Source of the DNA: Nibrella saemangeumensis
GTDB lineage: Bacteria; Bacteroidota; Bacteroidia; Cytophagales; Spirosomataceae
Reading direction: 5' to 3'
Assembly: GCF_039541915.1 (NCBI RefSeq)
Contig: NZ_BAABHD010000010.1
Location: forward strand, 62,001 to 126,000
Length of the DNA stretch: 64,000 nucleotides
In this document: piece by piece, positions 25,302 to 32,962 of the stretch
Layout: the number at the start of each line of letters is the position of its first letter
How positions within the stretch are numbered: position 1 is the stretch's first letter
Position numbers and translations under genes: made by a program
Notes under the pieces: generated by a model
What the model was told of the DNA's origin: nothing
Databases searched by the model: none
The model's input: the letters and a program-made list of their open reading frames with translations, nothing else

Positions 25302-26216
25302 TTAGTGAAAACCAGCTTCTGTAACGTCCCAAAGCGAGATGGTTCGATCGTCGCTGGCAGAAATGAGCTGGTTCTGATGGCTCGTCCACAGCAGTTTGTT
25401 GACCGATGTACCATGCCCGGCATGGCGGGCGCGGTCCACTACTTTCAGGAGCCGCAGGGTGGCCGCATCCCAGATCTTAATGGCTTTATCCATACTGGCC
25501 GTGGCCAGCCACCGACCATCCGGACTATATGTGACGTGGTTGATGGCAAACATATGGGCCACTACATCGTGGACCAGGGTATAGCCGGCTTCTGCATCCC
25601 ACACTTTCAGGTGGGCATCGCGGCCGGCGGTGAGCAGGCACCGGAAATCCGGTGAATACCGCACCGTAAAGACGGAGTTGGTATGTGTCGTGAGGGTATG
25701 TTTGAGCGTGTTTGTTTCCAGGTCAAAGATCCGGACGGTATGGTCACTGTAGCCCACCGCCAGTTCACGCTCTACGGGATTGATGCTGATGCTGCGGGCG
25801 CTCTTGTCGGACGCTTTCAGGTGACGCCGAACCGCAAACTCACTGGTATCCACCTGGGCTACAACGCCATCTGACAAGGCTATGTAGGCCGTCTGCCGGT
25901 ACACCTGGATGTCGAATATGGCTGCCGAGGTAATTTTCAGGGAGCGCATCTCCTTCTTCTGGTTGGGATCAATCACATGGATGCCTTCGTAATTCTGCCC
26001 GATCCACAGCCAGCCACTCGCAGGGTCGAACGCCAGAGCGTAGACTGATGCCGGTACCCGGGCCACCAGATCCCCCAGGTCGGGGCGGTCGAGCCGCCAG
26101 CGGACCACCAGTCCGTCAGCTCCGGCCGAAAAAAAGGTTTCGGGCGTGGCACCGCTTTCGAGGGAATATACACAATCGCGGTGTCCGCCGAAGGTATCTA
26201 TCTTTCGCACCTGCAT
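25302..26216 (-). CDS. WD40-repeat beta-propeller protein
   Basis: A 304-residue cytosolic protein made almost wholly of WD40 repeats, about seven, for example GYSDHTVRIFD, GRDAHLKVWD, SMDKAIKIWD and SDDRTISLWDV. There is no signal peptide or catalytic domain. Such propellers act as protein-interaction platforms; partners are unknown. It lies 110 bp upstream of the DivIVA gene on the same strand, so the order WD40-DivIVA-FolB may be one transcription unit. It is divergent from a phosphopantetheinyl transferase, with a consensus -7 box between them. Confidence 0.88.
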   Translation of the reverse strand: MQVRKIDTFGGHRDCVYSLESGATPETFFSAGADGLVVRWRLDRPDLGDLVARVPASVYALAFDPASGWLWIGQNYEGIHVIDPNQKKEMRSLKITSAAIFDIQVYRQTAYIALSDGVVAQVDTSEFAVRRHLKASDKSARSISINPVERELAVGYSDHTVRIFDLETNTLKHTLTTHTNSVFTVRYSPDFRCLLTAGRDAHLKVWDAEAGYTLVHDVVAHMFAINHVTYSPDGRWLATASMDKAIKIWDAATLRLLKVVDRARHAGHGTSVNKLLWTSHQNQLISASDDRTISLWDVTEAGFH

Positions 26217-26248
26217 GGATGAGCAACAGTAAATTGGTAATTTCGGGA

Positions 26249-26256
26249 CAAAAATA
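26249..26256 (-). promoter_or_regulatory. Candidate -7 box for the WD40 gene
   Basis: TATTTTTG on the minus strand, an exact TAnnTTTG match, 32 bp before the WD40 ATG. No convincing -33 element is present at the right distance. Confidence 0.4.
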
Positions 26257-26271
26257 GTTTTTTACGCCAAA

Positions 26272-26916
26272 ATGCCTCAGTACACAGCCTTTCCCTTTAA
26301 TTCGGAATGCACCGCCCTTTTGTGGAAAATTGAGGAAGATGAAGAGAGTCTGCGGATCGGACTGCCACTGACAGAACCGGAATGGGCTGATCTGGGCGGC
26401 ATTACGCATCCGGCTCAACGGGTAGAGTGGATGGCCTGCCGGGCGGCCATGCGGCTGCTGGCGGAGAGTCAGGGACTGACTTATGCGGGCCTGTACAAAG
26501 ATGAATTTGGCAAACCCCACCTGATTGCTCCCGCAGACTTTAATGCCGGTCATATCTCGCTGACGCATACAGCGGGCTGGGCGGCTGTGGTCTGGCACGC
26601 CAGCCGGCCGGTTGGTATCGATATTGAACCTATACGGGAGCAGTTTGTACGAGTAGTGCCCAGAGTATTGTCGGAAGTTGAAACAGCCCATGCCGGACAG
26701 GACCTGATGCGGCTGGCGGTCTACTGGTGCGCCAAAGAGGCTTTGTATAAACTGTATGGCAAGCGGCAACTGACCTTTCGCGAACACCTCATCATCGAGC
26801 CCTTCGCCGACGGGGCCACGCAGCTTAACGGCCACGTCCGTTTGCCCGATCACGAAGAAAAGCTCACCATCTGTTGCCGCACTACCGGGCCGGGGCTGTT
26901 GGCCGTGGCGTTTTAA
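26272..26916 (+). CDS. 4'-phosphopantetheinyl transferase superfamily protein
   Basis: Transfers phosphopantetheine from CoA to a serine of a carrier protein. 214 residues, close to the Sfp/AcpT two-lobe type. The magnesium-binding motif VGIDIEPIRE (about 119-128) and the later WCAKEALYKLYGK (about 157-169, WxxKEA) are both present. The N-terminal lobe includes RVEWMACRAAMRLL. The carrier protein is not encoded nearby; it may serve fatty-acid ACP or a secondary-metabolite carrier. Its TAA stop starts the palindrome shared with the transglutaminase-like gene. Confidence 0.88.
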   Translation: MPQYTAFPFNSECTALLWKIEEDEESLRIGLPLTEPEWADLGGITHPAQRVEWMACRAAMRLLAESQGLTYAGLYKDEFGKPHLIAPADFNAGHISLTHTAGWAAVVWHASRPVGIDIEPIREQFVRVVPRVLSEVETAHAGQDLMRLAVYWCAKEALYKLYGKRQLTFREHLIIEPFADGATQLNGHVRLPDHEEKLTICCRTTGPGLLAVAF

Positions 26917-27008
26917 AAGGTGAAAGAGCGAGAGCGTGAAAGAGTGAGTAGCTTCGCCAATTCAGCCTGCGCAGCCCACTCTTTCACGCTTTCGCTCTTT
27001 CACTTTTA
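26914..27008. repeat. Stop-to-stop palindrome, GTGAAAGA octamer type
   Basis: Runs from the TAA of the transferase (26914-26916) to the TAA of the opposing gene (27008-27006); both ends read TAAAAG. Each arm has 8-bp units in the order GTGAAAGA, then GCGAGAGC (left) or GCGAAAGC (right), then GTGAAAGA again. The centre is about 25 bases. Confidence 0.85.
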
Positions 27009-27884
27009 GCTCTTATTCGAATAATCCGACAGCGGCAGCGTATCTTCGTCGTCTTTAATGGAGTCCAGAATCCGCTCCACTTCTTTGACCCGTTCGGCAT
27101 CGCTGTTCTTTTCAAACGAGAGCGTCAGGTTGCGCAGCATCCGGCGGATGATGTCCAGGTTGGAGCAGGGCTGATAAAACATATCGGCCTGCTTCAGGTT
27201 CAACTGGGCAATGTAGTGGTCGATGTCGTTCTTGGAGAAAACCAGCCCCCGGTTGAACACGTTAATGTAAAACTGCACACCGGCGGGTGCTTTATAGGTT
27301 AGCACAAACAGGTTCGGAAGGTTAACGCCATAGATAGGCAACCCGATCTTATTAGCGACAAGCATATAGATCACGCACAATGAGATGGGATTCCCCCGGC
27401 GTGTCTCCAGCACCTGGTTGATCATTGAATTGGCCGGCGAATGGAAATGCTTGGTGTTGGCCGCAAACTTCAGTTTGTTGAAAAAAACGTTGTTGAGCGC
27501 CCGCACCTGATCAACGGGGTGCATGTCTGTTTTTACCTCCAGCCAGACTTCGTAATACAACTGTTCCAGGTCCTGCCGCAGCTTGTCGAGCGACAAATCG
27601 GGGTACTGGTAGGTTGCCACCACCCAAAGTCCTTCCAGCAGGTCCATGGCCCCGCCGTTTTTCCAAGTCTGCATCCGCTCCAGCACCGACTGGTACTGAA
27701 GATCATGAATGAGTTCTTCAATTCGTTTTTGTAAGCCTGCGTTGAAACTGCCTTCCCACTCACTTTCGAGATAAGGAATCATTTGGCCACCAATCTGGCG
27801 GATGCGTTTCTCTACGTGCTGCACTACCTCCTGATCTTCGTCGTCGAGCAGGGATATTAAAGCTTTGATTTCGCTATCGTTCAT
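27006..27884 (-). CDS. Transglutaminase-like (SirB1-type) protein
   Basis: 292 residues from the ATG at 27884, without signal peptide. The N-terminal part (about 1-80) is helical and HEAT-like (ISLLDDEDQEVVQHVEKRI). The core has the SirB1/transglutaminase-like segment VRALNNVFFNKLKFAANTKHFHSPANSMINQVLETRRGNPISL and later PNLFVLTYKA. In these proteins the catalytic triad is often incomplete; here no clear catalytic cysteine is seen, so enzymatic activity is doubtful. An upstream in-frame start would add 40 unlikely residues. Divergent from galE. Confidence 0.78.
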   Translation of the reverse strand: MNDSEIKALISLLDDEDQEVVQHVEKRIRQIGGQMIPYLESEWEGSFNAGLQKRIEELIHDLQYQSVLERMQTWKNGGAMDLLEGLWVVATYQYPDLSLDKLRQDLEQLYYEVWLEVKTDMHPVDQVRALNNVFFNKLKFAANTKHFHSPANSMINQVLETRRGNPISLCVIYMLVANKIGLPIYGVNLPNLFVLTYKAPAGVQFYINVFNRGLVFSKNDIDHYIAQLNLKQADMFYQPCSNLDIIRRMLRNLTLSFEKNSDAERVKEVERILDSIKDDEDTLPLSDYSNKS

Positions 27885-27931
27885 CGTGTTGTTTTCAGGA
27901 AATGGGTCGGTGTCCCCCAGAATAAATAGTG

Positions 27932-27963
27932 TTTTCAGAAAGATACCGAATTTTATACTTTTG
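27932..27963 (+). promoter_or_regulatory. Candidate promoter of galE-rfbB-rfbA
   Basis: TACTTTTG at 27956-27963 is an exact TAnnTTTG match, with TTTT 20 bases upstream (27932-27935). It should start transcription near 27970, giving a leader of about 64 bases that begins within a stable hairpin. Confidence 0.55.
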
Positions 27964-27966
27964 TCC

Positions 27967-27994
27967 GCCTTCCGCAAGCCATTTTGCGGAAGGC
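27967..27994. promoter_or_regulatory. Perfect 11-bp hairpin in the galE leader
   Basis: GCCTTCCGCAA, a 6-base loop, and TTGCGGAAGGC. It lies at the predicted 5' end of the galE mRNA, 40 bp before the start codon. It may protect the 5' end or act as a regulatory element. No T run follows, so it is not a typical terminator. Confidence 0.55.
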
Positions 27995-28033
27995 CTCTCT
28001 GCAAGTAACAACAAAATTTAGCAAAAAAACGAT

Positions 28034-29071
28034 TTGGTATCTACAGATAGTTCAACCCAAAAAATTCTGGTTACCGGCGGAGCGGGGTTCATCGGCTCCC
28101 ATACGGTGGTGGCGCTGGTCGAGGCCGGTTTTGAGCCCATTATAGTTGATAATTTTTCGAACTCGGAGCCGGCTGTGCTCGATGGCCTGCGAAACATTCT
28201 GGGCCGCGACGTTACCTGCTACCATGCCGACTGCAACGACGCTGCGGCCATGGCGGAGATTTTCGGGAAGGAGCAGCTGACCGGCGTTATTCACTTTGCC
28301 GCCTACAAGGCCGTTGGCGAATCGGTGCAGAAACCCCTGATGTATTACCGAAATAACCTGGATTCGACTATGCTGCTGCTGGAACTGATGCCGCAGTATA
28401 ATGTGCAGAACCTGGTGTTTTCGTCGTCCTGCACGGTGTATGGGCAGCCCGAGACCTTACCCGTGACGGAAGAGACTCCCCGGTTGCCGGCGCAATCACC
28501 CTACGGCAATACCAAAGCGATCTGCGAAGATATTATCCGGGATGTGGTACTGGCTAAGATGCCCATCAAGGCATTCTCGCTACGTTATTTTAACCCCATT
28601 GGCGCTCACCCCTCCGCGCAGATTGGTGAGTTACCCCGCGGAGTGCCGGGTAACCTAGTGCCTTATATTACCCAAACAGCGGCCGGACTACGGGAGCAAC
28701 TGACGGTGTTTGGCTCCGACTACAATACCCCTGACGGTACCTGTATACGTGACTTTATTCACGTCATGGACCTGGCCGACGCTCACGTCAGCGCTTTGCG
28801 GTTGCTCAATCAGACTAACACAGATAATCTGTATGACGTTTATAATATCGGTACTGGTCACGGTGCTACTGTTCTGGAGCTGATTCGTACGTTCGAGGAG
28901 GTGAATCAGATAAAGGTCAACTACACGATTGGGCCTCGCCGGCCGGGTGATGTTGAGCAGATTTACGCCACAGTCGACAAGGCCAATCAGGACATGGGCT
29001 GGCAGACACAGCGCTCCCTGGCCGATGCCCTGCGCGACGCGTGGGCGTGGCAAAAGAAATTGAGTAACTAG
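28034..29071 (+). CDS. galE: UDP-glucose 4-epimerase
   Basis: Interconverts UDP-glucose and UDP-galactose for surface polysaccharides and galactose use. 345 residues, extended SDR fold. The NAD-binding GGAGFIGSHT is at about 16-25, the catalytic serine region is VFSSSCTVYG and the YxxxK motif is SPYGNTK. The first usable start is TTG at 28034, and no ATG lies between it and the Rossmann motif. It heads a three-gene plus-strand set with rfbB and rfbA, each gap filled by a palindrome. Confidence 0.93.
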   Translation: MVSTDSSTQKILVTGGAGFIGSHTVVALVEAGFEPIIVDNFSNSEPAVLDGLRNILGRDVTCYHADCNDAAAMAEIFGKEQLTGVIHFAAYKAVGESVQKPLMYYRNNLDSTMLLLELMPQYNVQNLVFSSSCTVYGQPETLPVTEETPRLPAQSPYGNTKAICEDIIRDVVLAKMPIKAFSLRYFNPIGAHPSAQIGELPRGVPGNLVPYITQTAAGLREQLTVFGSDYNTPDGTCIRDFIHVMDLADAHVSALRLLNQTNTDNLYDVYNIGTGHGATVLELIRTFEEVNQIKVNYTIGPRRPGDVEQIYATVDKANQDMGWQTQRSLADALRDAWAWQKKLSN

Positions 29072-29168
29072 TTTAGGTTATTGTTTCAAGTTCCATGTTG
29101 AAACTGGCCTAATCGGAATTGAAACTTGAAACCTGGAACGGCACCGGCCGCCCGGCTGAAACCTAAAA
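29070..29168. repeat. Degenerate palindrome between galE and rfbB
   Basis: The outer arms are TTTAGGTT (next to the galE TAG stop) and its reverse complement AACCTAAA, just before rfbB. The inner arms contain 7-bp units of the type TTGAAAC/GTTTCAA, repeated on both sides. It looks like an eroded member of the same palindrome class, between genes of the same direction. Confidence 0.65.
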
Positions 29169-29174
29169 CGATTT

Positions 29175-30236
29175 ATGAAAAAGATTCTAATTACCGGCGG
29201 AGCCGGCTTCATCGGCTCCCACGTTGTTCGGTTATTTGTGACAAAATATCCAGAGTATCAGATTTACAACCTGGATAAATTGACGTATGCCGGTAACCTG
29301 GCAAACCTTCGCGACATTGAAAAATCTCCGAATTACACCTTTGTGCGGGGGGATATTACCGATGCTTCTTTTCTGGAGTCGATGTTTGCCGAAATGCAGT
29401 TCGACGGGGTGGTTCACCTGGCAGCCGAGTCGCACGTCGATCGCTCCATCACCGACCCTATGTCGTTTGTGCTGACAAACGTGGTTGGTACGGTAAACCT
29501 GCTGAATGCTGCCAAAACCAGCTGGAGCCAGTCGGGCGGTTTCGAGGGCAAGCGCTTCTATCACATCTCGACCGACGAGGTGTATGGCTCACTGCACAAT
29601 CCCGACGAATTCTTTACGGAAGAGACTCCCTACGATCCGCAGTCGCCATACTCGGCTTCCAAGGCAGCCTCCGACCATTTTGTCCGGGCCTATGGTAATA
29701 CCTATGGCCTGCCGGTGGTGCTGTCGAACTGTTCCAACAATTACGGCCCCAATCATTTTCCGGAGAAGCTGATCCCGCTGATGATCCACAACATCCGGAA
29801 CAATAAGCCGTTGCCGGTGTACGGTAAAGGTGAAAACGTCCGTGACTGGCTGTATGTTATCGACCACGCCCGCGCCATTGATGTGATCTACCACAACGGC
29901 CGGCTGGGCGAGACCTACAACATCGGAGGCTTCAACGAATGGCGAAACATCGACCTGGTCCATTTGCTCTGTGGCATTATGGACCGCAAACTGGACCGTC
30001 CGGAAGGTACCTCCGCCCAACTGATCACATACGTAACTGACCGGGCCGGTCACGACCTGCGTTATGCCATTGACGCCCACAAGATCATGAACGAACTGGG
30101 CTGGCAACCATCCGTTCAGTTTGAGGAAGGGCTGGAAAAAACCGTCGACTGGTTCCTGGCCAACCAGGAGTGGCTCGACAACGTCACCTCTGGCACGTAT
30201 CAGAAGTATTACGAAGACATGTACGCAAACCGATAA
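29175..30236 (+). CDS. rfbB: dTDP-glucose 4,6-dehydratase
   Basis: Second step of dTDP-deoxysugar (for example dTDP-L-rhamnose) synthesis. 353 residues. The Rossmann motif GGAGFIGSHV is at residues 7-16, the catalytic STDEVYG triad region and YSASKAASDHFV (YxxxK) are present, and the length is normal. It is followed by rfbA; rfbC and rfbD are not in the window, so the final sugar cannot be fixed from this context. Confidence 0.95.
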   Translation: MKKILITGGAGFIGSHVVRLFVTKYPEYQIYNLDKLTYAGNLANLRDIEKSPNYTFVRGDITDASFLESMFAEMQFDGVVHLAAESHVDRSITDPMSFVLTNVVGTVNLLNAAKTSWSQSGGFEGKRFYHISTDEVYGSLHNPDEFFTEETPYDPQSPYSASKAASDHFVRAYGNTYGLPVVLSNCSNNYGPNHFPEKLIPLMIHNIRNNKPLPVYGKGENVRDWLYVIDHARAIDVIYHNGRLGETYNIGGFNEWRNIDLVHLLCGIMDRKLDRPEGTSAQLITYVTDRAGHDLRYAIDAHKIMNELGWQPSVQFEEGLEKTVDWFLANQEWLDNVTSGTYQKYYEDMYANR

Positions 30237-30241
30237 CTATC

Positions 30242-30341
30242 GATTGAATGGTTGAATGGTTGAATGACTGAATAGAACACATAGATGCCTGGCTTACGTA
30301 TCAATTCAATCATTCAACCATTCAAGCATTCAACCATTCAG
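30242..30341. repeat. GGTTGAAT-octamer palindrome between rfbB and rfbA
   Basis: The left arm (30242-30273) has tandem octamers GGTTGAAT, GGTTGAAT, GACTGAAT. The right arm (30304-30341) is the reverse complement with one extra unit. The right end lies 4 bases before the rfbA ATG, so the hairpin could affect rfbA translation or be a processing site within the operon. Confidence 0.85.
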
Positions 30342-30345
30342 AGAT

Positions 30346-31206
30346 ATGAAAGGTATCATTCTCGCCGGGGGCTCCGGCACGCGACTGCATCCGCTGACAC
30401 TGGCCGTCAGTAAACAACTCATGCCGGTGTACGACAAGCCGATGATTTATTATCCGTTGTCGACGCTGATGCTGGCCGGTATCCGCGAAATTCTGATTAT
30501 ATCGACCCCCCACGATCTACCTAGTTTCGAGAAACTGCTGGGCGACGGTTCCCGGCTGGGTTGCTCGTTCTCCTACGCCGTGCAACCGGAACCGAACGGA
30601 CTGGCGCAGGCCTTTGTGATTGGCCGCAAGTTTATTGGTTCCGATAAAGTCGCGCTAATTCTGGGCGATAACATCTTCTACGGCTCGGGTATGTCTGAAC
30701 TGCTCCAGGGCAATTATGACCCAGTTGGCGGGGTAGTATATGCTTATCACGTGCAGGACCCCGAACGCTACGGAGTTGTGGAGTTTGACCACGGGATGAA
30801 CGTGCTCTCCATTGAAGAGAAACCCAAAAAGCCGAAGTCTAACTATGCTGTGCCGGGCCTGTACTTCTACGATAATCAGGTAGTCGATATTGCCCGTGAT
30901 CTGGCTCCCAGCCCACGGGGTGAATACGAGATTACTGATGTAAACAAGGAGTATCTGGAAAGAAAACAATTGAAAGTAAGCATTCTGGACCGGGGAACGG
31001 CCTGGCTGGATACAGGTACGTTTACCTCCCTAATGCAGGCCGGCCAGTTTGTGCAGGTGATCGAAGAGCGTCAGGGGCTGAAGATTGGCTGTATTGAAGA
31101 GGTAGCTTACCGGATGGACTTCATTAATGGGGAGCAACTCACCGAGATTGCCCAGCCACTGGTGAAGAGCGGGTACGGGCAATATTTGCTGAATCTGTTG
31201 AGGTAA
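30346..31206 (+). CDS. rfbA: Glucose-1-phosphate thymidylyltransferase
   Basis: First step of dTDP-sugar synthesis: dTTP plus glucose-1-phosphate gives dTDP-glucose. 286 residues. The nucleotide-binding motif GGSGTRLHPLT is at residues 8-18, then DKPMIYYPLSTLM, LGDNIFYG, and EEKPKKPKSNYAVPGLYFYD. The length is normal. It is transcribed after rfbB, and two strong hairpins follow the stop codon. Confidence 0.96.
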   Translation: MKGIILAGGSGTRLHPLTLAVSKQLMPVYDKPMIYYPLSTLMLAGIREILIISTPHDLPSFEKLLGDGSRLGCSFSYAVQPEPNGLAQAFVIGRKFIGSDKVALILGDNIFYGSGMSELLQGNYDPVGGVVYAYHVQDPERYGVVEFDHGMNVLSIEEKPKKPKSNYAVPGLYFYDNQVVDIARDLAPSPRGEYEITDVNKEYLERKQLKVSILDRGTAWLDTGTFTSLMQAGQFVQVIEERQGLKIGCIEEVAYRMDFINGEQLTEIAQPLVKSGYGQYLLNLLR

Positions 31207-31225
31207 CAGAATGGACCAGCCCTGA

Positions 31226-31275
31226 GCATCGGCAACCCGGCCGCTGGTACGTGCCAATGGCCGGGTTGCCGATGC
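31226..31275 (+). terminator. Strong hairpin after rfbA
   Basis: A 17-bp perfect stem (31226-31242 with 31259-31275; inner part CAACCCGGCC) with a 16-base loop. No T run follows directly, but its place 20 bp after the rfbA stop suggests transcript-end formation. Confidence 0.65.
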
Positions 31276-31316
31276 GGCTTCTGCCGGTTCTTAACTCCTT
31301 CCCACTCCCAACAAAA

Positions 31317-31360
31317 CAGCGGCAGCACCGCATCATTATATAAGCTGGTTGCTGCCGCTG
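31317..31360. other. Second hairpin in the 319-bp gap before the beta-synthase gene
   Basis: An 11-bp perfect stem CAGCGGCAGCA / TGCTGCCGCTG with a 22-base loop. The rest of the gap (31361-31525) shows no gene and no clear promoter consensus. Confidence 0.55.
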
Positions 31361-31525
31361 AGACTAAGTAGAAAAGGTTTACTCATTAATGCCGCAACCA
31401 TAACCAGGTAAGGTATCCAAATGTTTTCATGCCTGGGGTAAGTGCCTTACGGGAATTCACGGGCATTTGGTAAAGTGCCTGCGTATATTGAATCATCTTA
31501 CACTGACGTACAACAAGCTACAGCC

Positions 31526-32902
31526 ATGAAATATTACAACTCCATCATCGACACTATCGGTGATACCCCCTTAGTCAGGCTCAATAAAGTTAACAAAGGC
31601 ATCAAGGGAACTATTCTGGCCAAGGTCGAATACTTCAACCCCGGCCAGTCGGTGAAAGACCGGATCGCGATCCGGATGATTGAGGATGCCGAAAAAGCGG
31701 GACTAATTAAACCCGGTGGAACGATTATTGAAGGAACCAGCGGAAACACCGGTTTTGGTCTGGCGCTGGCGGCTATCGGCAAAGGCTACAAGTGCATCTT
31801 CACCATGGCCGACAAGCAGTCGAAGGAAAAGATCGATATACTGCGGGCGGTGGGTGCCGAGGTGGTGGTTTGCCCCACCAACGTGGAGCCGGACGACCCC
31901 CGTTCGTACTACTCCGTTGCCAGGCGACTGAACCGGGAGATACCCAACTCGCTGTATCCGAACCAGTACGATAACCTCTCTAACACAAACGCTCACTATG
32001 ATACGACCGGCCCGGAAGTCTGGCGCGATACCGACGGCCGGATCACGCACTTTGCGGCTGGTGTCGGCACGGGCGGGACCATCTGCGGGACGGCCAAATA
32101 CCTGAAGGAGCGCAACCCGGATGTTGTGACGATTGGTCTGGATACCTACGGCTCCGTTTTCAAAAAATATAAGGAAACCGGTATTTTCGACGAAGGCGAA
32201 ATTTATCCTTATCTGACCGAAGGGATCGGGGAGGACATTCTACCGAAGAACGTTGATTTTAGCCTGATTGACCTCTTTATTAAAGTAACCGACAAAGATG
32301 CCGCGATCATGTCGCGCCGGTTGTCACGGGAAGAGGGGCTCTTTGTTGGCTGGTCGTGCGGTACGGCCGTACACGGGGCACTGGAGTATGCCCGTGATTA
32401 TCTGAAGGAAGACGACGTGATGGTGATTCTGCTGCCTGACCACGGCACCCGCTACCTGGCCAAAATCTACAATGATGCTTGGATGAAGGATCATGGTTTT
32501 CTGGAGTCGCGCGAGTTTGCGACGGCCCGTGACATCATCCACAAGCGCAACAACAAAGCAGGCTTAACTACTATCGGCAAGAGCGTGACGGTCAGTCAGG
32601 CTATTCAGGTACTGAACCGCCAGGGCATTTCGCAGATACCCATCACCGACGAAACAGGCCATATCGTCGGCAGCCTCACCGACTCCACTATCCTAAACAA
32701 ACTAATTGACGACCCTACCATCAAAGATGTGCCGGTAGGTGAGGTAATGGACAAACCCTTCAAGTTCGTCGGCCTAGACAATACCGTTGATGTACTTTCT
32801 TCGCTCATCGACCGCGAAAACAAAGCCCTGCTGGTCCGTGACGAAAACGAAGAAACCCACATCATCACCCAGGCAGATCTGCTGGCAGCTATTTCTATTT
32901 AG
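31526..32902 (+). CDS. Cystathionine beta-synthase (PLP enzyme with CBS domain pair)
   Basis: 458 residues. The PLP-fold catalytic half has the Schiff-base lysine in PGQSVKDRIA, the substrate loop GTSGNTGFG and the phosphate loop GVGTGGTICG. Residues about 335-458 form two CBS domains (VTVSQAIQVLNRQGISQIPI; VGEVMDKPF), the same architecture as eukaryotic cystathionine beta-synthase. It should join serine and homocysteine, or act as a cysteine synthase; the fused CBS pair favours the former. The ATG at 31526 fits the family; an earlier GTG in frame would add 28 residues. Its TAG stop begins a stop-to-stop palindrome. Confidence 0.9.
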   Translation: MKYYNSIIDTIGDTPLVRLNKVNKGIKGTILAKVEYFNPGQSVKDRIAIRMIEDAEKAGLIKPGGTIIEGTSGNTGFGLALAAIGKGYKCIFTMADKQSKEKIDILRAVGAEVVVCPTNVEPDDPRSYYSVARRLNREIPNSLYPNQYDNLSNTNAHYDTTGPEVWRDTDGRITHFAAGVGTGGTICGTAKYLKERNPDVVTIGLDTYGSVFKKYKETGIFDEGEIYPYLTEGIGEDILPKNVDFSLIDLFIKVTDKDAAIMSRRLSREEGLFVGWSCGTAVHGALEYARDYLKEDDVMVILLPDHGTRYLAKIYNDAWMKDHGFLESREFATARDIIHKRNNKAGLTTIGKSVTVSQAIQVLNRQGISQIPITDETGHIVGSLTDSTILNKLIDDPTIKDVPVGEVMDKPFKFVGLDNTVDVLSSLIDRENKALLVRDENEETHIITQADLLAAISI

Positions 32903-32962
32903 CAGGCAGTTTGCAGTATTCAGTCTGCCCACTGCAAACTGAATACTGCAAACTGAAGACTA
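32900..32962. repeat. Stop-to-stop palindrome, CAG heptamer type (second copy)
   Basis: Runs from the TAG stop of the beta-synthase (32900-32902) to the TAG stop of rsgA (32962-32960). Both arms contain the heptamers CAGTTTG and CAGTATT in the same order. The central spacer is very short. Its heptamer unit resembles, but is not the same as, that at 16952-17034. Confidence 0.88.

Noticed and set aside
28034..31206. A full dTDP-rhamnose operon.
   Set aside because: Only rfbA and rfbB are present, with galE; rfbC and rfbD are not in the window, so the end product is not claimed.
16952..32962. Reading the tandem-unit palindromes as a CRISPR array or as inverted ends of an insertion sequence.
   Set aside because: No spacers, no cas genes, no transposase, no target duplication, and the units differ at every site.
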